A stretch of DNA of 64,000 nucleotides from assembly GCF_003054265.1 (NCBI RefSeq), contig NZ_QBKT01000012.1, positions 1-64,000 of the forward strand, in the 5' to 3' direction. A program made the translations under genes and the position numbers. The notes under the pieces were generated by a model, which saw nothing but the letters and a program-made list of their open reading frames with translations, was not told the origin of the DNA and made no database searches. The stretch comes from Kordia periserrulae. Its GTDB lineage: Bacteria > Bacteroidota > Bacteroidia > Flavobacteriales > Flavobacteriaceae. Positions within the stretch are counted from its first letter, which is position 1; each line of letters starts with the position of its first letter. This document shows positions 9,494-17,216 of this stretch, in pieces.

Positions 9494-9525
9494 TTGGCAT
9501 ACTAACGAAATTGTAAGTATCTTTG
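9494..9525 (+). promoter_or_regulatory. Predicted promoter of lysS
   Basis: TTG at 9494-9496, a 21-bp spacer and TATCTTTG at 9518-9525 fit the Bacteroidota sigma-70 pattern TTG...TAnnTTTG. The spacer is somewhat longer than the commonest value. The predicted transcript would start about 20 bp before the lysS ATG. Confidence 0.6.
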
Positions 9526-9550
9526 CAAACTTAAATTTACACATAATATT

Positions 9551-11239
9551 ATGCAATTATCAGAGCAAGAAATCGTTCGTAGAGAAAAACTTTCAAAGTT
9601 ACGCGAACTCGGCATTAACCCGTATCCAGCAAATTTGTATCCTGTAAATCATACTTCGAAACAGGTAAAGGAAACATTTGCAGAAGGTAAACAGGTGATA
9701 ATTGCAGGAAGATTGATGTCGCGTCGCATTCAAGGTTCTGCCTCTTTTGCGGAATTGCAAGATTCAGAAGGAAGAATTCAAGTGTATTTTAACAGAGACG
9801 AAATTTGTCCTGGAGACGACAAATCACATTATAATGATGTCTACAAAAAGTTATTAGACATTGGCGATTTTATTGGAATTGAAGGCGAATTGTTCACAAC
9901 GAAAGTTGGTGAAAAAACAGTCATGGTGAAAAACTTTACCGTTTTAAGTAAAGCCTTAAAACCCCTACCAATTGCAAAAACAGACGCAGAAGGAAAAGTA
10001 TACGACAAATTTGACGATCCAGAACAACGTTATCGCCAGCGGTATGCGGATTTAGTGGTAAATCCGGAAGTAAAAGAAGTATTTGTAAAGCGTACAAAGT
10101 TATTTAACGCCATGCGTAACTTCTTTAACGAAGCTGGCTATTTTGAGGTAGAAACGCCAATTTTACAACCGATTCCAGGTGGTGCGGCGGCACGTCCGTT
10201 TGTGACGCATCACAACTCGTTGAATATTCCGTTGTATATGCGAATTGCCAATGAATTGTATTTAAAGCGATTGATTGTTGGCGGATTTGACGGCGTGTAC
10301 GAATTCTCCAAAAACTTCCGAAACGAAGGAATGGACCGTACGCACAATCCAGAATTTACCGCGATGGAAATTTATGTAGCTTACAAAGACTACAATTGGA
10401 TGATGGAATTCACCGAAAAGTTGTTAGAACACTGTGCAATTGCCGTAAATGGAACCACAAAAGCTACGTTTGGCGAACATCATATTGATTTTAAAGCACC
10501 ATACAAGCGCGTAACCATGACGCAATCGATTATCGATTTTACAGGATTTGATATTACTGGAAAGTCGGAAGAAGAATTGCGCGAAGCTGCCAAAAATATG
10601 GGTATTGAGGTAGATGAAACAATGGGTAAAGGAAAACTGATTGATGAAATTTTCGGCGAAAAATGTGAAGGAAATTATATTGAACCAACATTTATTACCG
10701 ATTATCCAAAAGAGATGAGTCCGTTGTGTAAAGAACACCGTGACAATCCAGAGTTGACAGAACGCTTTGAATTAATGGTATGTGGAAAAGAAATTGCCAA
10801 TGCCTATTCGGAGTTGAACGATCCTATTGACCAACGCGAACGCTTTGAAGCACAGTTGAAACTTTCTGAAAAAGGTGACGACGAAGCCATGTTTATTGAC
10901 AATGATTTTATCCGCGCGTTGGAATACGGAATGCCACCAACCTCTGGTTTGGGCATCGGAATGGATCGTTTGATTATGTTTTTAACAAACAATGCGTCTA
11001 TTCAAGAAGTATTGTTCTTTCCACAGATGAAACCTGAGCGTAAGCAAGTCGCACTCACAGACGAAGCCAAAGCTGTGTTGGATTTGTTGAAAAAAGCTGA
11101 ACGTATGTCATTGAACGATTTAAAAGCGCAAGCTGGATTGTCTAACAAAAAATGGGACAAGTCTATCAAAGAATTGACCAAAAATAACCTCGCGAAAGTA
11201 GAGAAAAACGACGATGGTCTTTTTGTGGAAATCGTTTAA
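9551..11239 (+). CDS. lysS: Lysyl-tRNA synthetase, class II
   Basis: It charges tRNA-Lys. The 562-residue chain has an N-terminal OB-fold anticodon-binding domain (about 55-165, including RIQGSASFAELQDSEGRIQVY). The class II core carries motif 2 (FRNEGMDRTHNPEFT) and motif 3 (GLGIGMDRLIMFLT). It is about 60 residues longer than the E. coli enzyme because of a C-terminal tail (ALTDEAKAVLDLLKKAERMS to the end) resembling a small helical winged-helix-like extension; such tails occur in Bacteroidota. It is monocistronic, with its own promoter and a strong terminator at 11281-11320. Confidence 0.96.
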   Translation: MQLSEQEIVRREKLSKLRELGINPYPANLYPVNHTSKQVKETFAEGKQVIIAGRLMSRRIQGSASFAELQDSEGRIQVYFNRDEICPGDDKSHYNDVYKKLLDIGDFIGIEGELFTTKVGEKTVMVKNFTVLSKALKPLPIAKTDAEGKVYDKFDDPEQRYRQRYADLVVNPEVKEVFVKRTKLFNAMRNFFNEAGYFEVETPILQPIPGGAAARPFVTHHNSLNIPLYMRIANELYLKRLIVGGFDGVYEFSKNFRNEGMDRTHNPEFTAMEIYVAYKDYNWMMEFTEKLLEHCAIAVNGTTKATFGEHHIDFKAPYKRVTMTQSIIDFTGFDITGKSEEELREAAKNMGIEVDETMGKGKLIDEIFGEKCEGNYIEPTFITDYPKEMSPLCKEHRDNPELTERFELMVCGKEIANAYSELNDPIDQRERFEAQLKLSEKGDDEAMFIDNDFIRALEYGMPPTSGLGIGMDRLIMFLTNNASIQEVLFFPQMKPERKQVALTDEAKAVLDLLKKAERMSLNDLKAQAGLSNKKWDKSIKELTKNNLAKVEKNDDGLFVEIV

Positions 11240-11280
11240 AACGCTTCAATTCTACATAGTATTATTTCAAAAATATTTTC

Positions 11281-11320
11281 AAAAAGGTTGTTTGGTATTA
11301 TTTTCCAAATAACCTTTTTT
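11281..11320 (+). terminator. Rho-independent terminator of lysS
   Basis: A stem formed by AAAAGGTTGTTTGG and CCAAATAACCTTTT (one G-T pair) around TATTATTTT ends in a run of six T. It begins about 40 bp after the lysS stop codon. Confidence 0.85.
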
Positions 11321-11482
11321 ATACCAATTAAACTATAAAATGCGACTTTAGATACGAAGTTGCTTTGGTATCATAGAACGCAGTGGATATTTTGCATAGC
11401 CTTAGCTACGGAAAAAATTCACAAGGAACTAGGATGCCAAATGAACGAGTTTATATGTTGCATTTTATAGTTTAATTGGTAT
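11321..11482. mobile_element. MITE-like palindromic element, 23-bp inverted ends
   Basis: Positions 11321-11343 (starting ATACCAATTAAACT) are the exact reverse complement of 11460-11482. Inside, further segments pair across the centre: TTGGTATC with GGATGCCAA, GTGGATATTTT with AAAAAATTCAC, and TAGC/GCTA at the apex around 11397-11408. The whole 162 bp can therefore fold as one long imperfect hairpin. It has no coding capacity. The right end touches the last base of the minus-strand gene that follows. This is typical of a non-autonomous miniature element or a folded RNA unit. No target duplication could be established. Confidence 0.75.
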
Positions 11483-12912
11483 TAGTTCTTCTTTACAACC
11501 CAATCTTCAATATCCATCGGCACTTTTTTGTTGCGGTATAGTTTTAGAAACGCTAGCATGTTTTTCGCGATAAATTTGGGTTGCATCTGTGGTTGTATCA
11601 AAATAACTTGACCAACAAAACCTTCTTTTCCGGGTGAAAAATCCAATGCATATTTATATGAGTTGTCTGCGTAAAATAGTACCCAATGCGGACTTCTGCT
11701 CGCAGGCAGTAATCTTTTATCATCTACATTCGCGTTTATAGTAAGCTTTTCCATACCAGCAGTTTCATATTCTTTATTCATATTTTCCATACGCCCATGT
11801 AACGAACGCCAATTAAAAAACGGCCCGTTTCCATCATACAACTCCAACATAGCAAACATTTCATCTGGAACATTTCTTCCAGCTTCTAAGACAAACTGAC
11901 ATTCATACTCCACACGTTTTGAAAAGGATGCTTTTTTAAATCGATAGCCAAAACTGAATTCCTTAGTAACATCCATCAATGCTTTTTTCAACGCTGCGGT
12001 ATCGATTGTTGATGATTCTGTTACCGTTTTCGTATTTTCCAGCATCATTTTCCGCTTTGCATCTCTGTCTTTAAAATTATAAACGCTACTATTTGCAAAC
12101 CTGTCTTGACTGTAAAAACTATACATTGGCACAGAATATTTATATTCAGTACTGTATGATTGGTTTGGAGTGTGTACTATTTTTAATGTGCCATTTTCAA
12201 ACAACGCTATATAATAGTCGAAATCTTTGTTTGGATAGGTTTCTATAATTTTATTTTTAAAATCATTAATCAACATACATGCTAAAGCATCTTTTGTGTT
12301 CTTCTTTTCTTGTATATCAATCAAAAGCAAAAGTCTGTTTGTAGATTGCTTTATTTTGGAAAACAAGGCAACGTTAGAAGCGTCTACATTATAGTTGGAG
12401 AATGGAAAATCTTGTTTCAACATGTATGAAATGGAGTCTGTTTCCATATTTGGTGTAATCGCCAAACTTTTTTTATCAGTTAGATACGCGTCTTTGTATG
12501 TCGCTAACTCAGCTTCTTTTCGTTCCTCTTCTTTTTCGTATGCTGCATCTTCTTTGGCATTTTCAAAATACATATAACCGTAAAAAAACACTAACGACAA
12601 AACTTTGTATGCAATGAACGCAGGAACAATAAAATGCCAAAAAGGTCGCCTAACAGGCTGTTCTTTCAATGCTCTTTTAATGTCTTCAGGAAAGTTTTTC
12701 TTACCATTATACGCCTGACCGCAATGCGTGCATTCTGCATAGAGTCGTTTAGCAAGCGGAATTACAGGAATCCAAAACAAGTGGAAATAACTGGCTTCTC
12801 CAGAAACTACAAAAGAACTTTTTCGTTGACAGTTGGAACAAGAGGTATTTGCGTTGAGACGTTTTTCTTTGAGTTTAGAATCGCGTACTCCTAAGATTAA
12901 AAAGTATGTCAT
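11482..12912 (-). CDS. Zinc-ribbon membrane protein of unknown function
   Basis: The 476-residue protein begins MTYFLILGVRDSKLKEKRLN, followed by a zinc ribbon with CSNC and CTHC pairs (about residues 24-65) separated by YFHLFWIPVIPLAKR. This matches the Bacteroidota zinc-ribbon-15 type. A single membrane segment at about 90-118 is followed by a charged coiled stretch (AKEDAAYEKEEERKEAELATYK) and a large domain of unknown fold. The ATG at 12912 is preferred over one at 12936 because it begins the conserved family motif. No operon partner is evident. The stop codon shares its last base with the MITE-like element. Confidence 0.72.
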   Translation of the reverse strand: MTYFLILGVRDSKLKEKRLNANTSCSNCQRKSSFVVSGEASYFHLFWIPVIPLAKRLYAECTHCGQAYNGKKNFPEDIKRALKEQPVRRPFWHFIVPAFIAYKVLSLVFFYGYMYFENAKEDAAYEKEEERKEAELATYKDAYLTDKKSLAITPNMETDSISYMLKQDFPFSNYNVDASNVALFSKIKQSTNRLLLLIDIQEKKNTKDALACMLINDFKNKIIETYPNKDFDYYIALFENGTLKIVHTPNQSYSTEYKYSVPMYSFYSQDRFANSSVYNFKDRDAKRKMMLENTKTVTESSTIDTAALKKALMDVTKEFSFGYRFKKASFSKRVEYECQFVLEAGRNVPDEMFAMLELYDGNGPFFNWRSLHGRMENMNKEYETAGMEKLTINANVDDKRLLPASRSPHWVLFYADNSYKYALDFSPGKEGFVGQVILIQPQMQPKFIAKNMLAFLKLYRNKKVPMDIEDWVVKKN

Positions 12913-12936
12913 AAATATGCAATGAGTAGATACCAA

Positions 12937-13156
12937 ATCTACCTTTTTTTATTCTGAAATACAATCCACAGGCTTTGATACAGAAATTTTCAGCGAAACT
13001 ATTTTCAATCTTACACTTTATATCTAAGATGATTTTTTTTTGTTAAATACTCAATTTTTACAGCCTGTTTCTATAAATTTTACTAGCATTGTAGCACAAC
13101 TTTGATAAATAAATAGACTTCTATCTAAACTTTTTATGTAATTAATTTCAAAATGT
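12937..13156. other. AT-rich intergenic stretch
   Basis: This is the upstream part of a 414-bp gap between the zinc-ribbon gene and the next long reading frame. It is very AT-rich. It presumably contains the promoter of the minus-strand zinc-ribbon gene, but I could not find a convincing TTG/TAnnTTTG pair in either direction. No RNA gene was recognised. Confidence 0.4.
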
Positions 13157-13249
13157 ATGAGTTTATTTAGCTTGCTATTTTTAAGCATTATCATTATTTG
13201 TTTTTCATATCTTGTTGACTATCTTGTTTCAATAAAAAAAGAAAAATAA
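13157..13249 (+). CDS. Possible 30-residue hydrophobic peptide
   Basis: A small frame reads MSLFSLLFLSIIIICFSYLV followed by DYLVSIKKEK. This is one membrane helix with a basic C-terminal tail, the pattern of small single-pass membrane proteins. It is followed 17 bp later by a clean intrinsic terminator (13267-13293) that otherwise has no gene to serve. The alternative is a chance frame inside a short non-coding transcript. There is no homology evidence. Confidence 0.35.
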   Translation: MSLFSLLFLSIIIICFSYLVDYLVSIKKEK

Positions 13250-13266
13250 AACGAACAAAATTTAAT

Positions 13267-13293
13267 AAAAGGAACTGCATAGTTCCTTTTTTT
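13267..13293 (+). terminator. Intrinsic terminator without an annotated long gene
   Basis: A perfect 10-bp stem, AAAAGGAACT / AGTTCCTTTT, with loop GCAT is followed by more T. On the plus strand it can only serve a short transcript starting after lysS and its own terminator. This supports a small gene or RNA at about 13100-13266. Confidence 0.8.
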
Positions 13294-13326
13294 GTACTTT
13301 TAAAATTGAGAAAAATCAGATAGCTT

Positions 13327-14241
13327 TTGAAACGCTCCCGACGCTCAGAATACGACAAAAAACGAAATCGCTCCAAGAAACACTCGGAGCGAAAGTTTCA
13401 CTTTTCCACAAAAACGGACAAAACTGCATCGCGTTCAAAAGCAAAATCGACTTCAAGTTCAAGTTCAGGTTCAAACGCTATTGACCGACTTAAAGGTTTC
13501 GAAATCAACGAAAATCACGAAAAAAAATACAAAAACAGAACTGTCAAACCGAAAAAGAAAACAGACTTTTCAGGCTTGAAAGCGTTTGTCATTTTTGGAA
13601 TTCTCGCATTTTCAATCATACGTCTTGTGGTTAATTTGACCAGTTCACAAACTCAGAGTACACCATCAATCACGCAAGATAAAGCACTAGAAAGAATTCT
13701 TCAAGAAACAAAAAAATTTCGCGAAAACATAAGTGTCAGAACCACCGATTTTATTGTTGGCAAGAACAAAAATATCCGAGAAGTTACGCAACTATACAGA
13801 GATTCTACACTTCCCGTTCTTGAACACGTTACTATACGATTGTTCGAAAAATTTCATATGTATGACACTTCGCCTTTTCCAAATACAGAAGTTTTAGCCA
13901 AGTTCAGCAAATATTACTTTTTTTATGATCGTGTTGAAAAATCGCCCAACATGTCTATGAGCAAGCAATGGGAACAACTACGAAATACCATCGCAAATAA
14001 CGTTACCACATGTGTTGTCGTACTAGAAAAAGGGAAAAATCGCACCTACAAAAACATGGAGATTGAAGAAATTGATTTTAAAATTTTATACAATGGCGCC
14101 GAACTTCACGGCGTCGCAACGTTGATTGCGTTTGAAAACACACGCCACTTTTTCCAGTTCTTTTCCAGAGAAAAACAAGCAGCACATTTTAGACGAAATT
14201 ATCTTAGAAAATACTTAGATTACTATTTGAAGATTCGTTGA
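13327..14241 (+). CDS. Hypothetical membrane protein with basic N-terminus
   Basis: The 304-residue reading frame has no ATG in its N-terminal half. A stop at 13321-13323 and a TTG at 13327 make TTG the only start that covers the whole frame. The N-terminus is strongly basic and Ser-rich (KRSRRSEYDKKRNRSKKHSE, then SSSSSGS). One membrane helix follows at about 87-107 (LKAFVIFGILAFSIIRLVVNL), then an alpha/beta C-terminal domain with a long helix (KALERILQETKKFREN). A later TTG just before the helix is the alternative start. No family is recognised. It converges with the next minus-strand gene, with only 7 bp between them. Confidence 0.6.
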   Translation: MKRSRRSEYDKKRNRSKKHSERKFHFSTKTDKTASRSKAKSTSSSSSGSNAIDRLKGFEINENHEKKYKNRTVKPKKKTDFSGLKAFVIFGILAFSIIRLVVNLTSSQTQSTPSITQDKALERILQETKKFRENISVRTTDFIVGKNKNIREVTQLYRDSTLPVLEHVTIRLFEKFHMYDTSPFPNTEVLAKFSKYYFFYDRVEKSPNMSMSKQWEQLRNTIANNVTTCVVVLEKGKNRTYKNMEIEEIDFKILYNGAELHGVATLIAFENTRHFFQFFSREKQAAHFRRNYLRKYLDYYLKIR

Positions 14242-14248
14242 GTTTTTC

Positions 14249-15064
14249 TTAGTAAAATGTATAGGTATATCGTATGGTCAATATACGCCTATCTTTAAAG
14301 AACATGTCTGTTTTATACGCTAAACCATTTGATTTATAAAATTTCTTAAATGTATAATGACCCTCCAAACTTAAACAAGGATCGGAATAATATTGATATT
14401 TTTCTTTAACTCTACCTTTTGCGTCATACATTATTTTTGTTGACAAGTATTCTATCGGTTGAAAATTAGCATACTCATCATTAAAAAAACGGATTCGGCT
14501 TTCGTCAAATTCTTTTTCTGCTACCAATCGCAATTGCGCATCGTATTCATAACAAATTAAGTTTGCCATTTCACCTTTTTCATAATGTGTTTCTTCTATT
14601 AAATTGTCATACACATCATACTCGAAGGTTTTATAAAAATTGGTCAAACTATCTTCATCAAGCATTACAGATTTTACAAGACGATTTTTTTCATCATAAA
14701 AGTTCCGAAATGCATCAGGATGGTTGTACGAGACATTACCGTGTTCATCATACTCTTTCTTTATCACATACACGTCTGTAGAATCTGATTTACTGGTTCG
14801 GATTGTAGCGATGCACCTATTTTTTTCATCATATTCATATTCAAAATAAGAGTCAATTCGCTCAAAATCCCATTTGATACAATTTCCTTTGTTGTCGTAC
14901 GTTGTATGCGTAGTGGAGCAACTTTCCTTTTTATTGTTGTAATACATTTTTTCCGTAACAGACTTTACCTTGTTTTTTACCAAAACTTCAGTATACTCTG
15001 AAACTTGAGCGCTTAAAGAATACATAAAGAGAATTGTGACAGTAAGAAGAAAACGAATTTTCAT
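14249..15064 (-). CDS. Secreted YD-repeat (RHS-like) protein
   Basis: The 271-residue protein has a signal peptide (MKIRFLLTVTILFMYSLSAQ). The rest is a run of about twenty-residue units of the RHS/YD type: YDNKGNCIKW, YDEKNRCIATI, YDEHGNVSY, YDEKNRLVKS, YDVYDNLIEET, YDAQLRLVAE, YDAKGRVKEK. Such repeats form an extended beta structure in extracellular proteins; this one is short and carries no toxin tip or core domain. It lies 15 bp downstream of an ATP-grasp gene on the same strand. The role is unknown. Confidence 0.75.
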   Translation of the reverse strand: MKIRFLLTVTILFMYSLSAQVSEYTEVLVKNKVKSVTEKMYYNNKKESCSTTHTTYDNKGNCIKWDFERIDSYFEYEYDEKNRCIATIRTSKSDSTDVYVIKKEYDEHGNVSYNHPDAFRNFYDEKNRLVKSVMLDEDSLTNFYKTFEYDVYDNLIEETHYEKGEMANLICYEYDAQLRLVAEKEFDESRIRFFNDEYANFQPIEYLSTKIMYDAKGRVKEKYQYYSDPCLSLEGHYTFKKFYKSNGLAYKTDMFFKDRRILTIRYTYTFY

Positions 15065-15079
15065 GTGTTTTTGATTGCG

Positions 15080-16033
15080 TTAATTTTCCAACATTCGCAA
15101 CACCGCTTTTTCATAAATTGCTTTTACACGACTGTATTCTTGCGGATTGCTGTTTAAAAAATGCTCAATCATCACGCCAGAGTTGATTTCTAGCACTAAA
15201 AATTCGCCAGAAGCAGTTTCAACAACATCTACAGAACAAAAGCGAATGTTGATGGCGTTTGCAGCTTTTACAGCCAATTGATTTATAGTTTTATTTTGAA
15301 TAATTTCCGCCTGTGCGCCTTCTCCTAAATTGCTTTTCCAGTTCACGTTGATGATTTTCCCTTTCGGGAGAATATCACTCAGTTTGTGAGTTTTCGTATT
15401 GGAAAACGTAGCCAATACACTGTCTAAAACTTCGGCTGAAAAGGCTTCTTGTAACAATTCGAGAATGGTTTTTGAACCATCAGCTGTAACAAAAGGAATG
15501 TTTTTTTGGTATAACAATTCCACTTCACCATCTAAAATAACAGCGCGGTATTCTTTTTTTATATCATAAAACGGTGACAAACAAATACTACGATATTTTG
15601 AAAACAACTCGTGAATCGACTGTTCAAGTTGTGTGACGGTTTTTACTAAAAAAACATCATTTCCACCTGTTCCATCGACAGGTTTACAAACAATATGTTG
15701 GCTATTTTCAGTAAAGAAACTTCGTATTTTTTCCCAATTTCCAATGCTTCCCACATACTTTTCCATGGTAGGATTCAAAAATAAGGTATGGACAACTGTG
15801 GGAATATTGGCAGATTGCAATAAATCTGTAGTCGCCGTTTTATCGCCTGCAATCATCTTGGAAGTTGCAGAATTCAATTCAAAATTATAGCCAAACACAT
15901 GTTTCTGAACATGGTTTTTGGTCAATTTTAAAATCCAATCGTATGAAAATGATTCAATAGCAATTCCGTGTTCGTTGGCAATATCATATACAATACGAAC
16001 TAAATTTCGTTGGCTGTTGGTAATGGCTGTCAT
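15080..16033 (-). CDS. ATP-grasp ligase-like protein
   Basis: The 317-residue protein shows an ATP-grasp layout. The pre-ATP segment is DKTATTDLLQSANIPTVVHT (about 68-87), like the entry helix of cyanophycin synthetase and RimK/glutathione synthetase-type enzymes. Next come HIVCKPVDGTGGNDVFLV (nucleotide-binding Lys and Gly-rich loop) and EYRAVILDGEVELLYQK. Close to the end, VLEINSGVMIEHF carries the metal-binding Glu and Asn. These enzymes join a carboxylate to an amine with ATP. The substrate cannot be told, although the order resembles cyanophycin-synthetase-like amide ligases. It may share a transcript with the YD-repeat gene. Confidence 0.78.
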   Translation of the reverse strand: MTAITNSQRNLVRIVYDIANEHGIAIESFSYDWILKLTKNHVQKHVFGYNFELNSATSKMIAGDKTATTDLLQSANIPTVVHTLFLNPTMEKYVGSIGNWEKIRSFFTENSQHIVCKPVDGTGGNDVFLVKTVTQLEQSIHELFSKYRSICLSPFYDIKKEYRAVILDGEVELLYQKNIPFVTADGSKTILELLQEAFSAEVLDSVLATFSNTKTHKLSDILPKGKIINVNWKSNLGEGAQAEIIQNKTINQLAVKAANAINIRFCSVDVVETASGEFLVLEINSGVMIEHFLNSNPQEYSRVKAIYEKAVLRMLEN

Positions 16034-16087
16034 CTATCAATTTAATAAAGAATAAAAGTAACGCAAAGATTGCGAAGCACCATGAAA

Positions 16088-16498
16088 TCAACCATAAAAA
16101 TCAGTTGCATCAACGACCAAAGTGGTCAATTCAACGTCATGTCCGTCCAAATCTTTTGTATAAATGGAATGAAAATAATGATGATCTTGAAAAGAATAGT
16201 CAATTCCCAAACTTTCATAATGCTTGCGAGCTTTGGCAAACGCTTCATTACTCACATGAAATGCAAAATGGTCAATCTTAACATTCATAGATGACGAATC
16301 TAGTTTCGGGTCATTCGTATTCGCAGGAAATAAGGCAATTCCTGTTTTTCCCGACAGCATAAAAATTGGGAAATCGCCCCATTTGGGCAATTGATACCGT
16401 TGCAAACCCAATACTTTTTCGTACCAAGCTACAGAAGCATCGATGTCTTTCACACGAATTGCCACATGATCTAAAAAGTCTAACTTAAAATCTACCAT
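16088..16498 (-). CDS. VOC family (glyoxalase-like) protein
   Basis: The 136-residue single-domain protein has the two-module VOC fold: LDHVAIRVKDIDASVAWYEKV at the start, then KIDHFAFHVSNEAFAKARKH, and HDVELTTL with the usual metal-ligand Glu near the end. His in DHVAI, His in DHFAF and Glu in DVELT would bind a divalent metal. The family includes glyoxalase I, dioxygenases and fosfomycin-resistance enzymes. Nothing here decides the substrate. It sits alone between the Lrp gene and the ATP-grasp gene on the minus strand. Confidence 0.85.
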   Translation of the reverse strand: MVDFKLDFLDHVAIRVKDIDASVAWYEKVLGLQRYQLPKWGDFPIFMLSGKTGIALFPANTNDPKLDSSSMNVKIDHFAFHVSNEAFAKARKHYESLGIDYSFQDHHYFHSIYTKDLDGHDVELTTLVVDATDFYG

Positions 16499-16557
16499 TA
16501 TTTCATCATATTAACGTTTAAAAATACATAAAACTAATGTAGTTTCGTTAGATAAAA

Positions 16558-17025
16558 TCACAACACATCCAAATTCAACTGATTGGTTTGTTTTCCTTTA
16601 GACAAAGCTATATAACTCTGCACGCTTCCCAAATATGGAAGTAAGGTCAATTGGGTAATGATAAACTTTTCATACGCTTCTACATCTTCCACCACAAGTT
16701 TTAACAAATAGTCAAAATTGCCTGTTACGCGGTGACATTCCACTACTTCTGGGAATTCGTTAATCTGCTTTACAAACTTTTCCAAATAGCTACGCGTATG
16801 TCCTTGCAGCGTAATGCCAATAAAAACGGTTTGTTTCAATCCTAACTTTTTCGCGTTTAGTAGTGCCACATAGTTGTCAATATAGCCTTCTTTTTCAAGC
16901 TTTTTAATACGTTCAAAAACTGGCGTGGTTGACATTTGTAATTCCTCTGCCAAACTCTTGGTCGTACGATTGCTATTCTGTTGCAAGAGCTTTAAAATCT
17001 TCAAATCAATTTGGTCTAATTTCAT
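16558..17025 (-). CDS. Lrp/AsnC family transcriptional regulator
   Basis: A 155-residue Lrp-type protein. The N-terminal winged helix-turn-helix spans about residues 1-60 (LDQIDLKILKLLQQNSNRTT, then AEELQMSTTPVFERIKKLEKEGYI). The C-terminal RAM ligand-binding domain (about 70-140) contains GNFDYLLKLVVEDVEAYEKF. Such regulators sense amino acids, often leucine. It is divergently transcribed from the E2 gene of the branched-chain cluster across a 191-bp intergenic region holding a predicted promoter. Local control of branched-chain amino acid breakdown is therefore the simplest reading, as an inference. Confidence 0.93.
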   Translation of the reverse strand: MKLDQIDLKILKLLQQNSNRTTKSLAEELQMSTTPVFERIKKLEKEGYIDNYVALLNAKKLGLKQTVFIGITLQGHTRSYLEKFVKQINEFPEVVECHRVTGNFDYLLKLVVEDVEAYEKFIITQLTLLPYLGSVQSYIALSKGKQTNQLNLDVL

Positions 17026-17148
17026 AGGTTTTCAGATAAAAAATATAAAAAAGCCGCACCAAACAGCTTCTAAAAGAAAAAAATAAAATTAAAAGTCAAA
17101 AATAAAGAAAAAAATACTAGTTAAACTACTTCTAATAGTGTATTTGCA

Positions 17149-17176
17149 TTGAATTACTTTAAATTCAGTATTTTTG
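17149..17176 (+). promoter_or_regulatory. Predicted promoter of the E2-ilvE-E1 cluster
   Basis: TTG at 17149-17151, a 17-bp spacer and TATTTTTG at 17169-17176 match the Bacteroidota consensus (TTG-N17-19-TAnnTTTG) exactly. Transcription would start near 17183, leaving a leader of about 35 nt before the ATG at 17217. It lies in the divergent region shared with the Lrp gene, where a regulator could act on both. Confidence 0.75.
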
Positions 17177-17216
17177 TTCGCCTTTCTAGAAAAGAAATAT
17201 TGAAAAACAAACGCTC

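Noticed and set aside
9194-9505. Plus-strand frame of 103 residues opposite the YqaE-type gene
   Set aside because: It is antisense to a frame with a clear family signature, has no domain pattern of its own, and runs into the lysS promoter.
11321-11482. Riboswitch or T-box upstream of the minus-strand gene
   Set aside because: It is located after the stop codons of both flanking genes, and its perfect terminal inverted repeats fit a miniature element better than a leader RNA.
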